Assembly (NCBI RefSeq): GCF_024756275.1
Contig: NZ_JANUGQ010000027.1
Coordinates: 1 to 64,000, forward strand
DNA: 64,000 nt
From: Streptomyces pyxinae
Lineage (GTDB): Bacteria; Actinomycetota; Actinomycetes; Streptomycetales; Streptomycetaceae
Reading direction: 5' to 3'
The position numbers were made by a program, and so were the translations under genes. The stretch's first letter is position 1. Each line of letters begins with the position of its first letter. Positions 30,182 through 39,526 of this stretch are shown one piece after another. The notes under the pieces were generated by a model. It was not told the DNA's origin. It saw nothing but the letters and a program-made list of their open reading frames with translations, and did no database searches.

Positions 30182-31270
30182 TCAGCGGCGCGCGGCGCGG
30201 CCCTCGGCCATCCGCTGCTCGGCGATCCGGTCGGCCGCCGCGGCCGGCGGAATCCCGTCCTCATTCGCACGTGCGAATATCGCAAGGGTGGTGTCGAAGA
30301 TCCTCGCCGCCTGCACCTTGCACCGGTCGAAGTCGAAGCCGCGCAGCTCGTCCGCGACCTGGATCACGCCGCCCGCGTTCACCACGTAGTCCGGCGCGTA
30401 GAGGATCCCCCGGTCCGCGAGGTCCTTCTCGACCCCGGGGTGGGCGAGCTGGTTGTTGGCCGCGCCGCAGACCACGGTCGCCGTCAGCACCGGCACCGTC
30501 TCGTCGTTGAGGGCACCGCCCAGCGCGCACGGGGCGTAGATGTCCAGGCCCGGGGTGCGGATCAGGGCGTCGGTGTCCGCGACCACCGTGACCTGCGGGA
30601 ACCTGTCGGTCACCCGGCGCACCGACTCCTCGCGGACATCCGTCACCACGACCTCGGCGCCGTCCGTCACCAGGTGCTCGACCAGATGGTGCCCCACCTT
30701 GCCGACCCCGGCGACACCGATCTTCCGGCCGCGCAGCGCGGGGTCGCCCCAGAGCTGCTGGGCGGAGGCCCGCATGCCCTGGTAGACACCGAAGGCGGTG
30801 AGCACCGAGGAGTCGCCGGCGCCGCCGTGCTCCGGGGAGCGGCCGGTGGTCCAGCGGTTCTCCCGGGCCACCACGTCCATGTCCGCCACATAGGTGCCGA
30901 CGTCGCAGGCGGTGACGTACCGGCCGCCGAGCGAGGCGACGAACCGGCCGTAGGCGAGCAGCAGCTCCTCGGTCTTGATCTGCTCCGGGTCACCGATGAT
31001 CACGGCCTTGCCGCCGCCGTGCTCCAGCCCGGCCAGGGCGTTCTTGTACGACATCCCCCGGGAGAGGTTGAGCGCGTCCGCGACGGCCGCTTCCTCGGAG
31101 GCGTACGGGTAGAAGCGGGTGCCGCCGAGGGCCGGGCCCAGGGCGGTGGAGTGGAGGGCGATGACGGCCTTGAGGCCGGAGGCGCGGTCCTGGCACAGCA
31201 CCACTTGTTCGTGGCCGCCCTGGTCGGAGCGGAACAGGGTGTGCAGGACGCCGTCGGTCACATCGGTCAC
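30182..31270 (-). CDS. vdh: Valine (branched-chain/Leu) dehydrogenase
   Basis: A 362-aa NAD-dependent amino acid dehydrogenase that oxidatively deaminates valine and other branched-chain amino acids, feeding acyl-CoA precursors of fatty acids and polyketides. Motifs: ALGPALGGTRFYPYASE, catalytic lysines in MSYKNALAGLEHGGGKAVIIGDP, Rossmann GVAGVGKVGHHLVEHL and APCALGGALND. The start GTG has GGGAG 8 nt upstream; the following GTG three codons later is an alternative. Streptomyces vdh lies next to bldC in my recollection (SCO4089/SCO4091), as here. Confidence 0.93.
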   Translation of the reverse strand: MTDVTDGVLHTLFRSDQGGHEQVVLCQDRASGLKAVIALHSTALGPALGGTRFYPYASEEAAVADALNLSRGMSYKNALAGLEHGGGKAVIIGDPEQIKTEELLLAYGRFVASLGGRYVTACDVGTYVADMDVVARENRWTTGRSPEHGGAGDSSVLTAFGVYQGMRASAQQLWGDPALRGRKIGVAGVGKVGHHLVEHLVTDGAEVVVTDVREESVRRVTDRFPQVTVVADTDALIRTPGLDIYAPCALGGALNDETVPVLTATVVCGAANNQLAHPGVEKDLADRGILYAPDYVVNAGGVIQVADELRGFDFDRCKVQAARIFDTTLAIFARANEDGIPPAAAADRIAEQRMAEGRAARR

Positions 31271-31433
31271 GGTGGTGACTCCCAAGTACGAGGCGGCGAT
31301 TGAGGCCCTCCTGCGGGTGGGGAGGACCGTGTTGGGCAAGAGAGTAAGTCCTACCTGGCCGTAGGGCCGCCCCCGTGCGCGGGATCACCCTCCCGGGCGT
31401 CCGCGGGGGCCCGGGCGTGGCAGGATGCGCGGC

Positions 31434-32279
31434 ATGCCAGCCGTCTCCTCGGTCCTCGTTCCCTACGCGTCCTATCTGCGGGTGTACGAGCCGCTGGCGG
31501 CGTTCCCCGAGCCGGAGCGCGGCCACTGGACCCGGTACGCCCGGCGCGGTACGGCGCCCACCGCCCAGGACGAGCTGCGCCGCTCGCTGGCCGGTCTGCT
31601 GGCGACGCCGCCGGCCCCGCTCCCGGCCCACGAGAGCCCGGACGCCTTCGTGGCGGAGCTCGACGGCGCGGTGTGCGTCTGCCCCTGGCGCACCCGGCTG
31701 CGCGGCTGGCTGGCCCTGGCCGAGCTGCCGGGGCTGCTGCCCGGGTCGGTGCTGGACGCCGCGCTGCCGCCGGTCGTACGGGAGCAGGCGGCGGCCGACC
31801 ACGAGCGGTGGCGGGAGCGGAACCCGGAGGCCCGGCCGTGGATCCGTACGGCGGTCTGGCAGGTGCCGATGCGCTGGTTCGCGCTCTTCGCGGACGAGGA
31901 GCGGGAGTACGACCCGGCCGGCGGCCCCGGCGGGACGCCGCTGCTCCGCTACCGGACCCCGATGGTGGAGGCCCGGCGGCGGGTGGCCCGTTCGCTGAAG
32001 GCGCTGCGGGACTCCGTCGACGAGGGCCCGTTGACCGAGAACCTCACGGACGTGGGGCGCTGGCTGGAGGAGTTCCATCCGCGCTCGCTGGTGGAGCTGG
32101 ACTACGGCGGGCTGGTGCACGCGATGGCGCCGGAGGTGCTCGCCGGCGACCACTCGGTGGCCGATGTCGCCGAGGGCATCGCGGCGCTGCGGGACCGGGA
32201 CGAGGACGCGGCGGGGAAGGCGTACCGGCGGCTGACGGAGCGTTGGCGGGCCGTGCGCGACCGGCAGTTCGCCAACTGA
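31434..32279 (+). CDS. Conserved hypothetical protein next to bldC
   Basis: A 281-aa soluble protein that I do not recognise. It begins PAVSSVLVPYASYLRVYEPLAAFPEPERGHW, is rich in Trp/Arg/Glu, and contains CVCPWRTRLRGWLALAELPGLLP and PMRWFALFADEEREY. No membrane segment or catalytic motif is apparent. I chose the second of two close in-frame ATGs (31425 and 31434) because CAGGAT, a -10-like hexamer, ends exactly 7 nt before it. It is divergent from vdh and upstream of bldC on the same strand. Confidence 0.8.
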   Translation: MPAVSSVLVPYASYLRVYEPLAAFPEPERGHWTRYARRGTAPTAQDELRRSLAGLLATPPAPLPAHESPDAFVAELDGAVCVCPWRTRLRGWLALAELPGLLPGSVLDAALPPVVREQAAADHERWRERNPEARPWIRTAVWQVPMRWFALFADEEREYDPAGGPGGTPLLRYRTPMVEARRRVARSLKALRDSVDEGPLTENLTDVGRWLEEFHPRSLVELDYGGLVHAMAPEVLAGDHSVADVAEGIAALRDRDEDAAGKAYRRLTERWRAVRDRQFAN

Positions 32280-32907
32280 GCGGTTGGGCGGACGGCCGCG
32301 TAAGGGGAGGTGCGGGACCTGCCGGGTTGCGACCGGGCCGGCCGGGGGCCGGGGGCCGGGGGCCGGTCGGATCGTGGGCGGTGGCCGTGGGCCCCGGGCC
32401 GTGGACGGTGGGCCGCGGATCGCGGGCGGTGGATCGCGGACCCGGGTCCGGGTCATGGGGCCTGGGCCCTTGGTCCCGATCCGGGCCTATGCCTCAAGCG
32501 TGATGGATCGCACTAACGGGGCTCTTGCGCGCATCGCCCGCCCTCGTGCCAAAATAGGACAAGGAGTCCGGGGGGCTCCTTCCGTCCGGATATGGATGGA
32601 AGGCTTCAGCGTTGCACGCTATGGGGGGTCTGGTGGCTCCTGATCGCTCTGTGACTGATCGTCACTGTGACGTGACTGTCCGCTATGGCATGGTCCATTG
32701 GCTTCCGCCGGTGATGGACACCTGAGAGGGCAATTCCATCGGTTTGGCCGAACGTGGCTGGACAGATGGTGTAGTTGTAGTGCCGAGGACAAGCCGTTCG
32801 TCCTATAACCGACTCGGCCCGCGTCTGCCATTTCGGGCAACGCGGGTCAAGGTGCAGAATTTAGAGGAATGAACCGAGAAGGTTCGGTTCTCCCGAGGAG
32901 GCCGCTC
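32280..32907 (+). promoter_or_regulatory. bldC upstream region
   Basis: The 5' part (32335-32470) is GGGCCGGG/GGATCGCGG repeat DNA. The 3' part is AT-richer and presumably carries the bldC promoter. Notable are four GTGAC/GTCAC half-sites within 32651-32678, a TATAAC hexamer at 32804-32809 and CAGAAT/TTTAGAGG just before the coding region. No gene is visible. I cannot choose the true promoter by eye. Confidence 0.4.
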
Positions 32908-33114
32908 ATGACCGCTCGCACCCCTGATGCCGAGCCGCTGCTCACCCCCGCCGAGGTAGCCACGATGTTCCGCGTGGACCCCAAGACGGTGACCCGCTGG
33001 GCAAAGGCGGGCAAGCTCACGTCCATCCGCACGCTGGGTGGACACCGGCGCTACCGCGAGGCCGAGGTGCGCGCCCTGCTGGCGGGCATTCCGCAGCAGC
33101 GCAGCGAGGGCTGA
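32908..33114 (+). CDS. bldC: Developmental transcriptional regulator BldC
   Basis: A 68-aa MerR-like winged-helix protein, the length of Streptomyces BldC. It reads TARTPDAEPLLTPAEVATMFRVDPKTVTRWAKAGKLTSIRTLGGHRRYREAEVRALL. The HTH is TPAEVATMFRVDPKTVTRWAKAG and the wing carries RTLGGHRRY. BldC binds direct repeats cooperatively and delays entry into development. The start ATG has a strong GAGGAGG site; a further in-frame ATG lies upstream but lacks homology. A 12-bp-stem terminator follows at 33213. Confidence 0.97.
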   Translation: MTARTPDAEPLLTPAEVATMFRVDPKTVTRWAKAGKLTSIRTLGGHRRYREAEVRALLAGIPQQRSEG

Positions 33115-33212
33115 CCGCCCCGCACGGCCGGGCGCGACCGGATCCCCCAATCCGGTGAGCCCATCTGAAGCTCCATCGGCGGGCGCCTGCCCCAACAGGT
33201 TCTTCGCCAACG

Positions 33213-33244
33213 ATCGCGCTGGACTCCGCCGGGTCCAGCGCGAT
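33213..33244 (+). terminator. bldC terminator
   Basis: A perfect 12-bp stem (ATCGCGCTGGAC / GTCCAGCGCGAT) with an 8-nt loop, followed by TTGGCGTTTTC. This is one of the few hairpins here with a recognisable T-rich tail. Confidence 0.8.
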
Positions 33245-33701
33245 TTGGCGTTTTCGGGGGAAGCTCCGGAGATGTCCGGGTGCCCGGGCGGGGCCGGACC
33301 GGCGCCGGGTCCGGGGCCGGCGGTCCGCCGAGGTGGTCGCGGGCGCCCCGGAGTTCGTCGATCCGGCGGTCGCGGAGAGGGCGGCGGCGAGGGGACGCGG
33401 GCGCCCGTACGGGCCGGTCGTGAGCGCGTCGGGCACCCCCGGAAGAGTGCAATTGCACGCATTAAATGGGGTGGTTGTAGGGAGGGTGTAAGTTATGCGC
33501 TCGGTAAAACAGGTTTAGTGACTCGCGTCACACTCGGCAGTCTCGTTCGGGTGGTGTGCACAGGCCGCCCCCGCCGGTCCGTCACGGGTCCTTCACCGTC
33601 GTCCGCCGACCCCTCCCTCGCCGTCCGCCGACCAGTCCCCTGCCCGCCGTCGGCCGGTCTCTCGCCTGTCGTCGCCGTCGGTCGTCAGGCGCCGGGGGCC
33701 G
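33245..33701. other. Intergenic region downstream of bldC
   Basis: No credible gene. Positions 33445-33540 are AT-rich relative to the surroundings and include GTGAC-TCGC-GTCAC (33519-33532 region), an inverted repeat, with TTGTAG and TAAGTT hexamers just before it. That could be a promoter with no obvious downstream gene on the plus strand. Confidence 0.35.
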
Positions 33702-34100
33702 TCAGGCGCCGGGGGCCGTTCCGCCGGGCGTCCTTCCGGGCTCCACCGGCGCCGGGGGCTCCTGGATCCCTTCGGGTGCTCTGCCGGCGGTGCCGGTCGT
33801 CTTCCGCCCCCCCGGCGACCGCGAGGGGGCCGGCGGCCGTGCGGCGCCCCTAGGCGGCCCGGCTGTCACCGGGGCGGGGGGCAGGGGCGCGGGGCAGCCG
33901 CCGCCGGGTGGCGCGGGCGGTGCCGGTGCGCCCGGCCGCCCCGGCGCCGGCTCGGGGTCCTCGGCCGGTTCCAGGGCGAGGCGCAGCAGCCGGTGGCAGA
34001 TGGGGCAGTGCCGGGTGATGTGCCGGTAGCCGGACGCGGCCGCCAGATGGGCGCGCAACAGTGCCCGGGTCTCGTGCTTCGTTGTGGACGCCGCCGCCAT
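33702..34100 (-). CDS. DUF6274-like small protein with CPxCH motif and proline-rich tail
   Basis: A 132-aa protein. The conserved part is residues 1-45 (TTKHETRALLRAHLAAASGYRHITRHCPICHRLLRLALEP), helical with a HCPICH motif that could bind a metal or heme. The remainder is Pro/Gly/Arg-rich and probably disordered. I recall this family (DUF6274) only from Streptomyces-type genomes, downstream of bldC. The start ATG has an AGGTGA site. Function unknown. Confidence 0.7.
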   Translation of the reverse strand: MAAASTTKHETRALLRAHLAAASGYRHITRHCPICHRLLRLALEPAEDPEPAPGRPGAPAPPAPPGGGCPAPLPPAPVTAGPPRGAARPPAPSRSPGGRKTTGTAGRAPEGIQEPPAPVEPGRTPGGTAPGA

Positions 34101-34261
34101 GACGTCACCTCCGCTGAAGGGCCCCCGTTGCCCTGATGACTGGGTACCGGCGGCAGTTGACGGCGTCAAGAGGTGGGGCAGCGGTTCGGCCCGGGGCGCC
34201 GGACCCCGGGCGAGTGAGCCGAAGGGGCGCGCCGCCGGATGCCCCGGCCCCGGAACACGGC

Positions 34262-34296
34262 GACGGCCCCGCTTCCACGAGGGATGCGGGGCCGTC
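34262..34296 (-). terminator. Terminator of tRNA-Asp (copy 1)
   Basis: An 11-bp stem GACGGCCCCGC/GCGGGGCCGTC lies 6 bp past the tRNA 3' end. Confidence 0.65.
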
Positions 34297-34301
34297 CACT
34301 G

Positions 34302-34376
34302 CGGTCCTGACGGGATTTGAACCCGCGGCCTCCACCTTGACAGGGTGGCGAGCACTCCAAACTGCTCCACAGGACC
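34302..34376 (-). tRNA. tRNA-Asp (GTC anticodon), copy 1
   Basis: Minus-strand 75-nt cloverleaf. Acceptor GGTCCTG/CAGGACC, anticodon loop CTGTCAA in a CCACC/GGTGG stem, T-arm GTTCAAATC. It is identical across the whole tRNA to the copy at 42193. Confidence 0.95.
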
Positions 34377-34589
34377 AAGCTTTGCCGCCGTGCGCCGAAT
34401 CGGCCGGTTCCACCCCGATTCGCTGCAGTTCACTGCGGTTCACCTGGGACTAGCCGGTTTCGGCTGGCTGCGAGTGAGACTCTACAGCAGCCCGGCCGCC
34501 CCGGTCGAACTCACCCAGCGCGACGGTCTCGTCACCGTGCGGGCGCTCTTCCGGGCGGGACGTCGTTCGGGTCGGTCCGGTGTCCCGGA

Positions 34590-37500
34590 TCAGGGGGCGG
34601 CGGCGTCGATGGCCTTGACGATCCGCTTGTCCGAGACCGGGAACGCCGTCCCCAGGGCGTGCGCGAAGTAGCTCACCCGCAGCTCCTCGATCATCCAGCG
34701 GATGTCCCGGACGGCCCCCGGCACCGGGCGGCCGGCCGGGAACTGTTCGAGCAGCCAGGCGTACTCGTCGTTCATCTCGTGCACCTTCTCCATCCGGGTG
34801 GTGTCCCGCTGGACGGAGGTCGGCATCTGCTGGAGCCGCCGGTCGGCGGCGACCAGATAGCGCATCAGGTCGGGCAGCCGGCGCAGCCCGGTGGCGGTGA
34901 CGAAGCCGGCCGGCACCAGGGCGGCCAGCTGCGCGCGTACGTCCTGGACATTGGCGAGAAGGGTCGGGCTGGTGGTGGCCTTCAGCCGGCGCTCGCACGC
35001 CTGCCAGGCGGCCAGGATCTGCTGGACCCGGTCCACCGTCCGTACGGTCAGGTCGACCAGATCGGCGCGGACCCGGTCGTACAGCTTCCGGTACGACTCC
35101 TCGTCCCAGGCCGGGCCGCCGTGCTCGGCGATCAGCCGGTCGGCGGCGGCGGTGGCGCAGTCCTCGAAGAGCGCCTGGACCGAGCCGTGCGGATTGCGGG
35201 AGAGGGCCAGCTTCTGCTGGTTGGTCAGCTTGTCGGAGGCGAACTTGGCGGGATTCACCGGAATGTTGAGCATGATCAGCTTCCGGGTGCCCCGCCACAT
35301 CGCCTCGGCCTGCTCCTCCTCGGTGTCGAAGAGGCGTACGGAGACGGTGTCGCCCGCGTCGACCAGGGCCGGGTACGCCTTGACCGGCTGGCCGGCCCGG
35401 CGGGTCTCGAAGACCCGGCTGAGGGTGCCGATCGTCCAGTCGGTCAGCCCCGAGCGCTCCAGGCCCTGCCCGGAGCCGGCCGGACCGGAGGCGGCGGCCG
35501 CGGCGGCCTGGGAGAGCGCCTGCCGGGCCTTGGGGCGCAGCTTCAGCTTGAGCGCCTCCAGGTCCTTGTCCTCCGCCAGCTTCCGGCGCCGCTCGTCCAC
35601 GATCCGGAAGGTGACCTTCAGATGGTCCGGGATCCGGGAAGGGTCGAAGTCGGCGGCGGTGACCGGGACGCCCACCATCCGCTGGAGCTCCCGGGCCAGG
35701 GTGGCCGGCAGCGGTTCCTGAAGGGGTACGGCCCGCTCCAGGAACGCCTTGGCGTAGTTGGGCGCCGGGACGTAGTGGCGGCGGATCGGCTTGGGCAGCG
35801 AGCGGATCAGCTCCACCACCAGGTCCTCGCGGAGCCCCGGGATCTGCCAGTCGAAGCCCTCCTCGGTGACCTGGTTGAGCACCTGGAGCGGAAGGTGCAC
35901 GGTCACGCCGTCGGCGTCCGCGCCGGGCTCGAACTGATAGGTCACCCGGAACTTCAGCCGTCCCTGCCGCCAGGAGTCCGGGTAGTCCTCCTTGGTGACC
36001 GCGCCGGCCTTCTCGGTGATGAGCATCTCGCGCTCGAAGTCGAGCAGTTCGGGCTGCTCGCGGCGCTTGTGCTTCCACCAGGAGTCGAAGTGCGCACCGG
36101 AGACCACATGGTCGGGGACGCGGCGGTCGTAGAAGTCGAAGAGCGTCTCGTCGTCCACCAGGATGCCCCGGCGGCGGGCCCGGTGCTCCAGCTCCTCGAC
36201 CTCGGTGAGCAGCTTCCGGTTGTCCGCGAAGAATTTGTGGTGGGTGCGCCAGTCACCTTCCACCAGGGCGTTGCGGATGAAGAGTTCCCGCGAGGTCTCC
36301 GGGTCGATCCGGCCGTAGTTGACCTTCCGCTGGGCGACGATCGGCACGCCGTACAGCGTCACCTTCTCGTACGCCATCACCGCCGCCTGGTCCTTCTCCC
36401 AGTGCGGCTCGCTGTAGGTGCGCTTGACCAGGTGCTGGGCGAGCGGCTCGATCCACTCGGGCTCGACCCTGGCGTTGACCCGCGCCCAGAGCCGGGAGGT
36501 CTCCACCAACTCGGCGGACATCACATACCGGGGCGGCTTGCGGAAGAGCGCGGAGCCGGGAAAGACCGCGAACTTGGCGCCCCGGGCGCCGAGATACTCG
36601 TTCCGGGGGGTGCCCCGGCCGCTCTGGCCGGCGCCGGTGCCCTCCTTGCCGGTCTCCTTCACGTCCTTGAGGCCGATGTGCGAGAGCAGTCCGGCCAGCA
36701 GCGAGATGTGCACCGACTGGGCGGGCGCGTCCTCCTCGTTGAGGTGGATGCCCATCTGCTTGGCCACCGTCCGCAACTGGGCGTAGATGTCCTGCCACTC
36801 CCGGATGCGCAGGAAGTTCAGATACTCCTGCTTGCACATGCGACGGAAGCTGGACGAGCCGCGCTCCTTCTGCTGCTCCCGGACGTACCGCCAGAGGTTC
36901 AGATACGCCAGGAAGTCGGAGGTCTCGTCCTTGAACCGGGCGTGCTGCTGATCGGCCTGGGCCTGCTTCTCGGCCGGGCGCTCGCGCGGGTCCTGGATGG
37001 AGAGCGCGGCGGCGATCACCATCACCTCCCGCACACAGCCGTTCCGGTCCGCCTCCAGCACCATCCGGGCCAGCCGGGGGTCCACGGGGAGCTGGGAGAG
37101 CTGCCGGCCGCGGGGGGTGAGCCGCTTCTTCGGATCCTTCTCGGCCGGGTCGAGCGCGCCGAGTTCCTGGAGGAGCTGGACGCCGTCCCGGATGTTGCGG
37201 TGGTCCGGCGGGTCGATGAACGGGAACTTCTCGATGTCCCCGAGGCCGGCGGCGGTCATCTGGAGAATGACCGAGGCCAGATTGGTGCGGAGGATCTCGG
37301 CGTCGGTGAACTCCGGCCGGGCGAGGAAGTCGTCCTCGTCGTAGAGCCGGACGCAGATGCCGTCCGAGGTACGGCCGCAGCGGCCCTTGCGCTGGTTGGC
37401 GCTGGCCTGGCTGATCGGCTCGATGGGCAGCCGCTGGACCTTGGTGCGGTGGCTGTAGCGGGAGATCCGGGCGGTGCCCGGGTCGATGACGTACTTGATC

Positions 37501-38570
37501 CCCGGCACGGTCAGCGAGGTCTCGGCGACATTGGTGGCCAGCACGATCCGCCGGCCGGTGTGCGGCTGGAAGACCCGGTGCTGCTCGGCGTGCGAGAGCC
37601 GGGCGTAGAGCGGCAGCACCTCGGTGAACCGCAGCTTCCGCTTGTTCAGCGCGTCGGCGGTGTCGCGGATCTCCCGCTCGCCGGAGAGGAAGACCAGGAT
37701 GTCGCCGGGGCCCTCGGCGCAGAGCTCGTCCACCGCGTCGCCGATGGCGGTGATCTGGTCCCGGTCGCTCTCCTCGGAGTCCTCCTCCAGGAGCGGCCGG
37801 TAGCGCACCTCCACCGGGTACGTACGCCCCGAGACCTCCACGATCGGGGCGTCCCCGAAGTGCCGGGAGAACCGCTCCGGGTCGATGGTCGCGGAGGTGA
37901 TCACGACCTTGAGGTCCGGGCGGCGGGGGAGCAGCTGGGCCAGATATCCCAGCAGGAAGTCGATGTTGAGCGACCGCTCGTGGGCCTCGTCGATGATGAT
38001 CGTGTCGTAGGCCCGCAGCTCGCGGTCGGTCTGGATCTCCGCGAGCAGGATGCCGTCGGTCATCAGCTTGACGAAGGTCGCGTCCCGGTCGACCTGGTCG
38101 GTGAACCGGACCTTCCAGCCGACCGCCTCGCCCAGCGGGGTGTTCAGCTCCTCCGCCACCCGCTCGGCCACCGTGCGCGCGGCGATCCGGCGCGGCTGGG
38201 TGTGGCCGATCATGCCCCGTACGCCACGCCCCAGCTCCAGGCAGATCTTGGGGATCTGGGTCGTCTTGCCGGACCCGGTCTCACCGGCGACGATCACCAC
38301 CTGGTGGTCGCGTATCGCCGCCAGGATGTCGTCCTTCTTCCGGCTGACCGGCAGTGCCTCGGGGTAGGTCACCTCCGGCACCCTGGCGGCCCGCTCGGTG
38401 AGCCGGGCGGCGGCCTTGCCGGCCTCGGCGGCGATCTCGTCCAGCACGGCCTGCCGGGCCTCGGGCTTACGGATGCGGCGGGCGCCCTCGAGACGGCGGC
38501 CGAGCCGCTGCGCGTCGCGCGGCGAGACCTCGGTCAGCAGGGTCTGGAGGTCGGCGAAGGAAGTAGACAT
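34590..38570 (-). CDS. hrpA: ATP-dependent RNA helicase HrpA
   Basis: A 1326-aa DEAH-box helicase. N-terminal motifs: GETGSGKTTQIPKICLELG (motif I), PRRIAARTVAERVAEEL (Ia), IIDEAHERSLNIDF (DEAH box), VVITSATID (III), NVAETSLTVPGIKYVIDPG (V) and QRKGRCGRTSDGICVRLY (VI). Helicase-associated and OB-fold domains follow, then the DUF3418 C-terminal extension typical of HrpA (WRGTRKLIMLNIP ... IRWMIEELRVSYFAHALGTAFPVSDKRI). Full length for the family. The start has GGAG 5 nt upstream. A role in mRNA processing and ribosome rescue is known for Escherichia HrpA; here it is inferred. Confidence 0.95.
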   Translation of the reverse strand: MSTSFADLQTLLTEVSPRDAQRLGRRLEGARRIRKPEARQAVLDEIAAEAGKAAARLTERAARVPEVTYPEALPVSRKKDDILAAIRDHQVVIVAGETGSGKTTQIPKICLELGRGVRGMIGHTQPRRIAARTVAERVAEELNTPLGEAVGWKVRFTDQVDRDATFVKLMTDGILLAEIQTDRELRAYDTIIIDEAHERSLNIDFLLGYLAQLLPRRPDLKVVITSATIDPERFSRHFGDAPIVEVSGRTYPVEVRYRPLLEEDSEESDRDQITAIGDAVDELCAEGPGDILVFLSGEREIRDTADALNKRKLRFTEVLPLYARLSHAEQHRVFQPHTGRRIVLATNVAETSLTVPGIKYVIDPGTARISRYSHRTKVQRLPIEPISQASANQRKGRCGRTSDGICVRLYDEDDFLARPEFTDAEILRTNLASVILQMTAAGLGDIEKFPFIDPPDHRNIRDGVQLLQELGALDPAEKDPKKRLTPRGRQLSQLPVDPRLARMVLEADRNGCVREVMVIAAALSIQDPRERPAEKQAQADQQHARFKDETSDFLAYLNLWRYVREQQKERGSSSFRRMCKQEYLNFLRIREWQDIYAQLRTVAKQMGIHLNEEDAPAQSVHISLLAGLLSHIGLKDVKETGKEGTGAGQSGRGTPRNEYLGARGAKFAVFPGSALFRKPPRYVMSAELVETSRLWARVNARVEPEWIEPLAQHLVKRTYSEPHWEKDQAAVMAYEKVTLYGVPIVAQRKVNYGRIDPETSRELFIRNALVEGDWRTHHKFFADNRKLLTEVEELEHRARRRGILVDDETLFDFYDRRVPDHVVSGAHFDSWWKHKRREQPELLDFEREMLITEKAGAVTKEDYPDSWRQGRLKFRVTYQFEPGADADGVTVHLPLQVLNQVTEEGFDWQIPGLREDLVVELIRSLPKPIRRHYVPAPNYAKAFLERAVPLQEPLPATLARELQRMVGVPVTAADFDPSRIPDHLKVTFRIVDERRRKLAEDKDLEALKLKLRPKARQALSQAAAAAASGPAGSGQGLERSGLTDWTIGTLSRVFETRRAGQPVKAYPALVDAGDTVSVRLFDTEEEQAEAMWRGTRKLIMLNIPVNPAKFASDKLTNQQKLALSRNPHGSVQALFEDCATAAADRLIAEHGGPAWDEESYRKLYDRVRADLVDLTVRTVDRVQQILAAWQACERRLKATTSPTLLANVQDVRAQLAALVPAGFVTATGLRRLPDLMRYLVAADRRLQQMPTSVQRDTTRMEKVHEMNDEYAWLLEQFPAGRPVPGAVRDIRWMIEELRVSYFAHALGTAFPVSDKRIVKAIDAAAP

Positions 38571-38619
38571 ACGGGCTCCAGGATCTCACCCGGCGCTCGG
38601 GAGTGGCGAACCGATTTAC

Positions 38620-39340
38620 CGGTACGGGGTTTCGGACGCGGGCCCGCCGGCCCGGGGGCCGGCCCCGTCGTCGGCACCGGGCCACGGGCCGCCCCCCCGG
38701 GGCGCCGGGATGCCGGTGCGGGGGTGCTCCTCCCGCCCAGGTGCGGGCGGCCCTCTCCCCCCGGCGGGGTGGCTGGCTGGCTCCCCCCCGGGGCTCGGGG
38801 GTGCGGGCTGGCTCTCCCCCCTGGGCGTGGGCTGGCCCTCTCGGCGGGTGCCGGGGGCGGGTGTAGTTGTCGGATGTCGGGCTGCCGGGGGCGGCCTCCC
38901 CTGGGTGGGGGCTGGCCTCCCCCTCGGCGGGTGCCGGGGTCCCCGGGTGCGGTTGTCGGGTGTCTGGACGCCGGGGCATTCGGGCGCCGGGGCGCCGGTG
39001 TGGTGCCCTCGTCGGCGCCGGAGTGCCGAGTGGCGCGGTTGCTGGGGGCCGGGGTCGTCGGGCGACCGGGTCCGGGTGCTGGCCGCCTGGGTGCGGGTGG
39101 GGATACGGGGGTTGCCGTGGTCGTCCGGCGTCCGATGCCAGGGGCCGGATGGTGCGGTTGCCGGGGCGCAGGGGCGGTGCGGGTGCCGGGTCCTGGGGCC
39201 GTCGGCTGACCGGTGCCGGGTGCCGGGCGGAGTGGTCGGCGGTGCCGGGACGGGAGTTTGCCCCGTCGTCGGTGCCGGGGTGCGGGCCGGCCGGGTGCGG
39301 GCACGGGGTGCCCCGTCCCGGGCGGGTGGGGCGCTTCGCT
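38620..39340 (+). repeat. Long G-rich degenerate repeat region upstream of hrpA
   Basis: About 720 bp of the 956-bp gap is built of degenerate GGGTGCCGGGG, GGCTGGCTCTCCCCC and GTTGTCGGGTGTC units on the plus strand. Reading frames through it (both strands) give only Gly/Pro/Arg strings with no domain. Many runs of three to five Gs are spaced for potential G-quadruplexes. I see no gene or RNA here. Confidence 0.55.
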
Positions 39341-39526
39341 TGTCACCTTGCGCCCTCCGCTCCCCGCCCTCTGCCGTTGCCGGGGTCCGACTCCCCGGTG
39401 CCGGTTTTCCGGTACGGGCCTCCGCCCCGGGCCCGTACCATTTCGGGCGAGCCGACGCATCCGCCGGGCGGCCGGGGCCGAGCGCCCCGCCCGGACCCGG
39501 CCCGACCCTCCGGAAGGCGGTGGACC

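Noticed and set aside
33519..33532. BldD-type operator at GTGACTCGCGTCAC
   Set aside because: The spacing between AC and GT half-sites is one base shorter than the BldD consensus as I know it; kept only as a generic inverted repeat.
34659..39209. A 1516-codon plus-strand frame opposite hrpA
   Set aside because: Its composition mirrors the hrpA third-position bias and no motif is visible.
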